Shown here: positions 40,101 to 49,100 of the stretch, piece by piece
How the letters are laid out: every line of letters starts with the position of its first letter
Numbering within the stretch: position 1 is the stretch's first letter
Origin: Branchiostoma floridae
Taxonomy: Eukaryota; Chordata; Leptocardii; Amphioxiformes; Branchiostomatidae
Direction of reading: 5' to 3'
NCBI RefSeq assembly: GCF_000003815.2
Contig: NC_049996.1
Location: 9,104,324-9,168,323 of the forward strand
Length of the DNA: 64,000 nucleotides
The notes under the pieces: model-generated
Seen by the model: only the letters and a program-made list of their open reading frames with translations
The model's database searches: none
What the model was told of the DNA's origin: nothing
Program-made: the position numbers and the translations under genes

Positions 40101-43100
40101 TATCCTACACAATGTTCTTCCAGGAGACCAGAGAAAAAGTGAAGCTCCTTCTCCAAGTGGCGGACAGTTTTGTAGAGAAGGGGCACTCCCACGCCTCCAG
40201 TATCAAGTCATGGGTCACGGCCGTGGACAAGCGCTACAAGGACTTCTCCTCACGGATGGACAAGTACCGACACAAACTGGAGCAAGCGCTCGGCGTGGAG
40301 TCAGAGGTACAGGATCTGATTTAGATAAGTTGAAAAAAATTTGAGGGAGGGGGACAGCATAGTCATTTGGGGTTCTCACCAAGCGGAAGTTCAGCTCCAG
40401 CTTTTCTGTTTTGAGGCATTTTTGTCTGACTTGCTGTTTTGACCCATGTTATTTATGTCCGACAGCGCCTAAAAACAGGAGCCAAACCTTTGCTTAGAGA
40501 GTAATTTTGAGAATCTCTAAAGTGGGGGAAAATGTATTTAAATGTGATATTTCAGTAGTCGTACATAGCTTTACCTTTGTCAATGAACAGTGCATACAGC
40601 ACCAAGGACAGAAATCATAGCAATTTAGAAGTTTTAAATTTTAGGAAAAGTCCTTGTCACAGCTCTTTCAGATTCAAACCCACAAAATAGCTACTTTTGT
40701 AATAATGGGACATTTGCTCTGAGAAAAAGATGGATGTAGAATAAAGAAGATGCTGTTTTTCTAATCTTCTAATCTAAATAAGAAGAATTGATTCATCAAA
40801 AGGATAATATGAAACTCTGATTTTCTGCAGCTTGCACCAAGTGAGAACAAAGACCTCTCCCTGGATGGTAAGGGGTCAGAGGGCAAAGGGTCAGACTCCA
40901 GTCTAGAGGTCAAACTCAGAGACTCTGCCAAGGACTCCAATGAGGAGAAGAGAAAATCTGCCAGAAGAAAAGAGTAAGTGAATAGTTTTCTGAAAACATT
41001 TTAAATTGTTTACAAAATTTCATCTGTGTACATGTATCTTCACCACATCAGCCTCCAAAGTATAGTGGGTCAAAATTGATGATTTATTACAGGTAAAGAA
41101 TGTCAACAAATGGTAAATTTGAAGTGTGAACATCAATGATATCTAAGTTGTAGATATGCAAGATAACAGTTACTCACAAGCAGATACCGAGGTAGCATGC
41201 TGTAACTTTTGTAGAGAAAGGTTGGAGATGCTACATGTACCTAATTTCCAAGTTGACAATGGTGATCAGGTTTGATTAAAGTTGAATTCTCATCCCTCCA
41301 TTTTCCCCAGGTTCATCATGGCAGAATTACTGCAGACAGAGAGGGTGTATGTACGGGACCTGGAGTGTTGCATTAAGAACTACCTGTGTGAGATGACTGC
41401 TTCAGTACAGGAGGTACCCGTAGGGCTGTCAGGGAGAGAGTCTGTCATCTTCGGAAATATTGAAGAGATTTACGATTTCCATAACAAGTAAGCCCGCTTT
41501 CGTCTTCAAGTTGATATTTTTAGATGTTTGTCTCAAGAAATGTATGCATAACTTGTACAGGTCAATCTTTGTCTTCTAGGAGAATAGGCACTTTGTATTA
41601 TTTCCCTCAAAGTTACTAAGACTTAAACTTTAGTTAAGTTGAAGACTGAGAATAATTGTCCAATGCTTGCTCATGTATTGCTGCTGTTTGCAGTGCCTCC
41701 TAGTGACTGAGTTGAGAACTGCATGTCCATCGTCTGATCTAACTTTGTATACAAGTACTGTCAGTGACAAGGCTGTCTTGCTGGGATCATTTCCTGTTAC
41801 TGTGTTGAAGTTGATATTAATTTACATATTTGCCAATTATTTCTAGGTATTAAAGGTATTATGCAAAGTGAGAAACCATGACCTGAAGTAAAAGTGATAA
41901 ATTCAATTATACAGTGTTGGTATCACATATAAGTACTTTATTTTTAATTTGTCTTGAGAGAGAGAGAGGTGCCTTTTGCAAAGGTTTAAATGTCTTTCCA
42001 ATATGTTCTTCTTCTAGTGTCTTCCTAAGAGAGCTAGAAAAATATGAACAGTTTCCCGAAGATGTGGGTCACTGCTTCGTGACCTGGGCAGAGAAGTTCG
42101 ACATGTATGTGAAATACTGCAAGAACAAGCCTGACTCCAACCAGCTTCTCATGGAGCATGCTGGCAACTTCTTTGAGGTATGTTCAAAGTCCAAGTAATG
42201 ATACTTTACAATGTGTTATGCAAAGATTATTCAATATTTGTCAAAAGAAGAACATAGACAGAGTCCATAGCCTTGCTCATCTCTTTCAAAATATAGACAT
42301 ACAACATTGAAGAGACACACAACCACTTTGTCTTTGGTTGAACTGCTAATTGTGAGTTAGTTGAACTTGCCTAAGCTTGTAGTTTCTGACTCAGGGAGAA
42401 GAGACACTGCTGAAAGTCAGTTAAGTGCCGAGAAGTGGTCCATTAGGCCTTGCACCAAACTCAATAGAAAAATCTTTGTTTATGTTTGTTTGTTTGTTTG
42501 TTTGTTCCAGGATGTCCAGAATAAACACAGCATGAGTCTGACCATCCAGTCGTACCTCATCAAGCCTGTCCAGAGAATAACTAAGTACCAGCTACTCCTG
42601 AAGGACCTGCTGGCCTGCTGTGAGGAGGGGAAGGGAGAAATCAAGGTGAACTTCTGGGGGCTTCCTCATTTGCATAATAGTTACAAGAATCTGGCAAAGG
42701 CAGCTGCAATTTCAAAGTTGTAACTCTGCATTTTTTGTAATACTCACATGAACTAAGCAACATTTAGTTTCCCACATGTAGGAGAGCGATTTGTCTTATT
42801 TCTCTTATTTTTATTACCAGAATGTTGTTCAACATATGGAGTAGCCTGGAATCCAGCCGTGTTGTGCTTTGGTCGCTCTGCTTCCTTGCGAACACGTCTG
42901 GCATTCGTTAGCATTGGAACGATCGGTCCTTACGTCACTAATGCGGGAAAGATAGAAGTAGTGTTCCGTTCGATTACGAACTGTAAACATGATTCTGTGT
43001 GTTCGATTTCCACCTTGGTGGTGCTTTGCGAAGGGGGCTTGGAGCCAACAGCCAATCAGAAATCGCGCACATAAAGTGTGCGAATATTCAAATGCCAATC

Positions 43101-46100
43101 GTTCCAATGCTAACGAATGCCAGACGTACTGGCAGGAGCAGAGCGACCAACGCACAGTACGGCTGGATTCCAGGCTACATATGGAGCAAGATAGAGACAA
43201 ATTTAGCTGTAAGTCACATTCCCACTGAAGCATAGCACTACTTGAAAAATAAATTAGCATTGACAACATATCTACTTTATTTTTGAAGACAATTTTCTGA
43301 AGTGTGAACTGTTGTTGACAGGATGGACTGGAAGTGATGCTCAACGTTCCCAAGAAGGCCAACGATGCCATGCATCTCAGCATGCTGGAAGGGTTTGAGG
43401 TAGGGACAGCTTTCTGCAATCCTCAATGTTTTTGTATGTGTGCATGAATGTGTTTCTTTGAGTCTTCTCCTTTGTAAGAGCTGACAATAAGTGTCTAAAA
43501 GTTAAATGATGCCAACGTTGATTAAGATATAGCATTGATGCATCAAATTTCATAGTTTTACAAATTCTTAGAGATGTTTTTGAATTGATCTTGGAGATCC
43601 GTGAATAGTTTCATCATGATCTTCGAGATGTTTTCAAACTGAAAAAAGAAACTACTGTGTATGAAGGTTAGACATTCAGATTATAGATACATAACATAAC
43701 ATAACATAACATAACTGTTTTTGCCTCTCCTTCCAGGGCAATTTTGAGGCCCAAGGGGACATGCTGTTACAAGATTCCTTCCAAGTCTGGGATCCAAAGG
43801 CTCTGATCCGTAAGGGTCGCGAGAGGCACATCTTCCTCTTTGAGATGTGCCTCCTATTCAGCAAAGAGGTCAAAGATAGCAATGGGAAAACCAAGTACAT
43901 CTACAAGTATAGACTAATGGTAAGTGGTCTGCAAGTAATGGCAATGATAAATGTCGTCCCAAAACACCTACACATACAAAAGTAAAACCCTGGGGAAGTG
44001 ATGAACATTAAAGTCTGTGACAATGTTGACAATGTTTGTAATCTGAATTCTTGAAAATCTGAATGCAATTTTGCTGGAAACATTAGAATGACTGCAGTTG
44101 CTGTAGGTCATCACATGACTTTGATGTCGTAGAATTTTCAAATAGGATCTGTGATTGTCACAAGCCAGCTGAGATTTGCAGGACACATTCGCAGTTACAT
44201 GTCACGGTAGGGCGATCATACGACATATCTAACCGGGCTGTAAACAGCTGTGTCAAAAAGCAAGCAATCTACAGATGTCATTCTATGACATGTACAATCT
44301 TGTTCTGGTTCTGGAGACTGAAGTAATGGGTAACACCCCTCTTGTTGGGGGTAAAATGCTCAGGAACTGGTGCTGTGCAGTTATTGCTGGCTCCTCAACA
44401 GTCAAGGATAGTCGGTGATAAAGTAATAATGTTGATGAGAAAAAATTGTGTATTTCCCCTTCAGACGTCTGACCTGGGTGTAACAGAGCACATAGAAGGA
44501 GACCCCTGCAAGTTTGCTCTGTGGACAGGCAGACAGCCCACATCTGACAACAGGATCATCCTCAAGGTAGGCTTCTGTGTGCTTCACTTGTCATACTTCA
44601 ATAACACCACACCAATTTAATTTGCTGGTTCACAGATTTTTTAAAGTGAAAATATAGCAAGTGGACATCATACAATGTAAATGCAATGGGCAGGGGGGGA
44701 AACTTGAATATGACCATGTCCACTCCATAAACCTGAGTGCACCATGGCATACACCTGGTCCCTCTGGCTTTGCTTTCATGATGTTTTTTTCTTAAATCTG
44801 TGAACCAACAAATTGAATTGGCATGGCCAAACACCTTTGATGTGTGACCTCTTTAACAGGCCTTGGAGCTTTATTGGAAGAGATTTAGTATTTGACTTGA
44901 AATCTAGTTTTCCAAGAAATTGTATGAGGAAACATATGATGAGAAAAAATGTGCTTTTACAGGCTGTGAAGCTTATTTGGAAAGAGGAATTGAAAATTAG
45001 TTTCCAAGAAATTATATAAGGAAAACTACAATATGATTATGGCTTTGGGTATATGAAAATTTGTGGAGGGAAGAAGTGGTAGTAATTGCAGTATTAAACC
45101 TTATAATCATGGTAAATTTAAAGTCTGAAGTTTGTAAGAAAGTGATGGATATGATTTTGATAGGTCGTAAGTCATAGATCAAAGGTGAAAAATGTCTGTT
45201 CAGAGGCTGTTCTGTCATGTGACCCCTCTACCACCAGACTTGCCTCAATTCACCATTTGTTTCACATTCTTTCCTTGTAACTTTGTTTCACAGCTTTCTT
45301 TCATGTAACAAATGCGTAAGAAACATGTTGTTACTTCACAAATCAATTATTCTGATGCAAATTTAAATGATGACACCATATGCAAGGGTCAAGTTGTATT
45401 GTTTGTTGGGCAAAAATAGTTTTTTTATTGCCTTCTGCTGAATGCTTGTTTATATGTTTCCCTACAACCTACAATGATGTTGATTTTATATATTTATCAA
45501 TATGCATAAAAGCCGAAAGCACTATGCTTCACAAATCTGTATAGTAAATGTATTGTAAATCTTTTACTAGAGCCTCAACATCCATTGATCTTGAAGGAAA
45601 AAGACTTTGAAAAAGCATGTGAAAATTTTAAAGACAAGCAGGAACATTATTTTGTGTCAAAACGGTGTAAACAAGGATTTTTAGATTCATTCTTACAAAA
45701 AGTTTACTTTTTTGCGAACCATTCAAAACCAACATACTGCACAGAAAGTACAAGCTACTTTGCTTATAACTAATGCAAAAATTATACAAAGAAAAATTAA
45801 GTTTTGCTTGTTCCTTGCTCAACAAACAACAGAACACACTTACATGTGGTCAAACCCTTGTACAAAAGAAACTAGATGTTAAACTTACATGTTTTGCATA
45901 ACAGTTGCAATTTTCAGTGAGAAAAATTGACCTTTTAATCTGTAGATTGTTGAATGACACATTTGGGAATGTACACATTCTGCTTTTGCTTGCCAGTAAC
46001 ACTATTTGAAAGCTGTAACCTTAGTTTGAAAGATTGTGTTATATGTTCTGTCGTTTTTCTCTGATGTGCATGCGTACAGGGTTCGTACTGCCATAGAAAG

Positions 46101-49100
46101 GTCATGAAAAATGCTTTCTATTACTGTCATAAAATGTCATGAAATTGCAATGTTTCCGTCATGGGAATGTCATGAAAACATGATTGTGCTTTTTCATGAC
46201 AAAGTTCAAAGATATGATATTAAGGTTTTAAGATTTTATGATTTTTAGCAGATCTAATTCAACACTGTAAGGCCACACCAATTTAATTTGATATATATAT
46301 GCTTAACTGGAAAAACATAATGAAAACAAAGCCAGAGGACCAGGTGTATTCCTTGGTGCACTGAGGTTAATGGAGTGGACATGGTCATGTTCAAGTTTTC
46401 ATTCCTACATTGTACCTGTTGCATTAATGATGTCCGCTTGCTACATGTTCACTTTAAAAAATTGGTGTGGCCTTAGGATATGTCTAAATTTCCACCGGCA
46501 CTGCAGTGAAAATTGAGTGATCAAACCATACCTTTGTACGAACCATGTTCTATGTACATGTTCCACATTACACACTTACTTCCACTGTCCTGTGCCATGT
46601 AGTGCACTGGTAGAGCCTCATTTCTGTTTCTCTTCATTAAATCTTTTAGCCTCTGAAACGGAAGGTGGTGAGTTTTCTTTTTCTTCCCTTTTATGTAAAC
46701 TCTCCCTTCCACACCTTTATCTTCCTCCTATATGGTCGGATATTAGGGACGCTACCTNNNNNNNNNNNNNNNNNNNNNNNNNNNNNNNNNNNNNNNNNNN
46801 NNNNNNNNNNNNNNNNNNNNNNNNNNNNNNNNNNNNNNNNNNNNNNNNNNNNNNNNNAAATACATTGTATGGACCTGATATTTTTGGTACATTTCTTTGT
46901 ATCCAGCCTCCCCTATTGTAACAACAGCCTGTCTTATCAACAATATTTTACCTACAGTGTTTCTTTTGTTTTTTTGACAATACCATTTTATTCTGTCCAG
47001 AACCATAGCCCAAAATAGGAAAACTATGCTCTAGCTTATGCATATTAACCTTACATTTTCGTTGTATAACAGTAACTGATACATCAGATGCATGAAATTG
47101 ATAGTAATTGCTTTCTCAGAAAAGGATTAAGATTCAGCCCACTCTATCTTTTATCAGATAATGGTGCGTCATCATTTTCATGTTTTCTGTATTTTTGCTA
47201 ATTTGACCATTTTGTTGCTAAATTGTGAGGAATAGATTGTAATACGGGTCGTTCTTGTGTGTTTTTCAGGCTTCCAGTCTGGAAGTGAAGCAGTCCTGGG
47301 TGAAGAAGATCCGTGAAACTGTGCAGGAACGTCAGATGCACATAACGGCAGGTAGGGCAACCCGTCATTCAGGCTGTAAACATGATTCAGTTTGAGTTAC
47401 ACTGTAAAGATACTGTGTCATTTGGCCTAGACTAAAGAAAAGCATTTGAAACTGTGCAGGAACGTCAGATGCACATAACGGCAGGTTGGGCAACATGTCA
47501 TTCATCTGATCAGGCTGTAAACATAGCCTCTCGTTTGATCACATAACTGATTCGGTTTGAGTTAAAGATACTGTGTCACTCAGCCTAGACTAAAGAAAAG
47601 CATTTGAAACTGTGCAGGAACGTCAGGTAACTGCAGGTAGGGCAACCTGTCATTCAGGCTGTAAACATAGGCTCTTGCGATCGTTTGATCACATTAACTG
47701 ATTCAGTTTGAGTTAAAGATACTGTGTCATTTGGCCTACATGTAGACTGAAGAAAAGCATTTGAAACTGTGCAGGAACGTCTTAAGAAAAGTACTAGAAA
47801 TTGGAATTGATTATTTGCTGCCACACTAGGGGTGGGAATCGGTACAGAAAGTTCAGGTATAGGTACAGTCCAGGTTGGTCTAGGTCCAGACCTGAACCTG
47901 GACCTGATTATCTGGAAACCTTATATATTTAAAACAACGGTCCATTTTGCTAACAAGGGATTCTGTTAGGAGTATCCGAAGTCCACTGGCATTTTAAAAT
48001 CCTATCTTCAATTGTAAACAACACTAACTGCCTCTGTTTTAGACCACATTTGACTGTGGAAACTTCAAGTTGGTAAAATATAACAATTATGATAATTCCT
48101 CACGTTTAATCACTGAGTCATGACTGATTTAGTTTGAGGTACAGATAGTGAGTCGTTTAAAGAAAAGCACTTGAAATTGGACTACCTTAAGCTTATTTGT
48201 CTTAATACTTGTTCCACCTCATAATGAGGATGACAAATGATGATGATGATGATGATGATGAGAACACGTTCACTGTTCAACTGTATTATTTGCATGCCAA
48301 TAAACCCCTTTAGTCAGTGTATCTAATTTATACCTTCTTTACATATTCATTGTGGGTCAGCAAAAGAAACCTTTCAAGATTGATCTGTTTTTGTTATGCA
48401 ACATTGTACTATCTTCTCCACTTGAGCAGTTTAGATATTGGTTTTTCATTGTGTGCAAGACTTTAAAACCTGACCTTTGCAGCACAATGCCTCACAAATC
48501 AGGGCTCGAAATACTTTTTTCTGCATACCTGCACTGGTGCAGGTAACATTGAAAATTACCTGCACCAGACAAATTTTACCTGCACCAGTCATACTAAAAT
48601 TGTTCAGGGACCATTGTTATTTTTTCTTTCATACTTAATAGGTGGTAACAGTACAGTCAATGCAGCTAATAACGATCCATATACACCTACATCATATGAC
48701 ATTTATGTATAAACCCCAGTACATGGACCAATACAGGCTAGGTGCAGGTAGACACCAGAAATACTTGCACCAATTATACCAGCACTAACCTGCATATGCA
48801 AGTGGTATTTCGAGCCCTGCAAATGTAACAATGTCCTCCTCCTTGATAAGATTTGGCACTCTGCCTTCTCAATACTTATGTGCTGTGTACAGCCCAGATC
48901 ATACTCTGAAAGAAGACGTGGCAAGTGAAGTGTTCATAAAATAACATCTCAAGGGATGGAAGATTCCCCAACGGTGTCTGAATATGTGAGACGCTGCCGA
49001 GAGTGAATAATGCTGGAAATGAGATTTTGCATGCCTGGTGAACAAATGGGTCTTAGATACGTGATCGGCATGTCTTTGTCTTTTGAGGAGCATCTTTGAC

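Larger units (their letters stand above)
39419..40668 (+). repeat. Dispersed 90-bp repeat shared by introns 10 and 12
   Basis: A block at 39,419-39,510 (GTCAATGGACAGTGCGTTCA, CAGCACCAAGGACA, CTTGTCACAGCTCTC) recurs in diverged form at about 40,577-40,668. They lie in different introns on the same strand, so they are two copies of an interspersed element and not a local slip. The span given covers both; exons e11 and e12 lie between. Confidence 0.6.
37730..42510 (+). other. Introns 8-15
   Basis: Introns of 333-631 nt separate e8-e16. Intron 9 (38,340-38,970) opens with a palindrome CCACCCCATATGGGGTGG within a GC-rich repeat-like patch; the shared 90-bp repeat is listed separately. Nothing else supported. 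Confidence 0.8.

Noticed and set aside
42829-43419. 196-codon minus-strand reading frame
   Set aside because: It runs antisense through the inverted-repeat element and exon e17; no protein similarity, and the plus-strand Trio exon explains the conserved part.
46517-47018. Reading frames crossing the N gap
   Set aside because: They pass through 100 undetermined bases, so they cannot be evaluated; flanks show no conserved motif.
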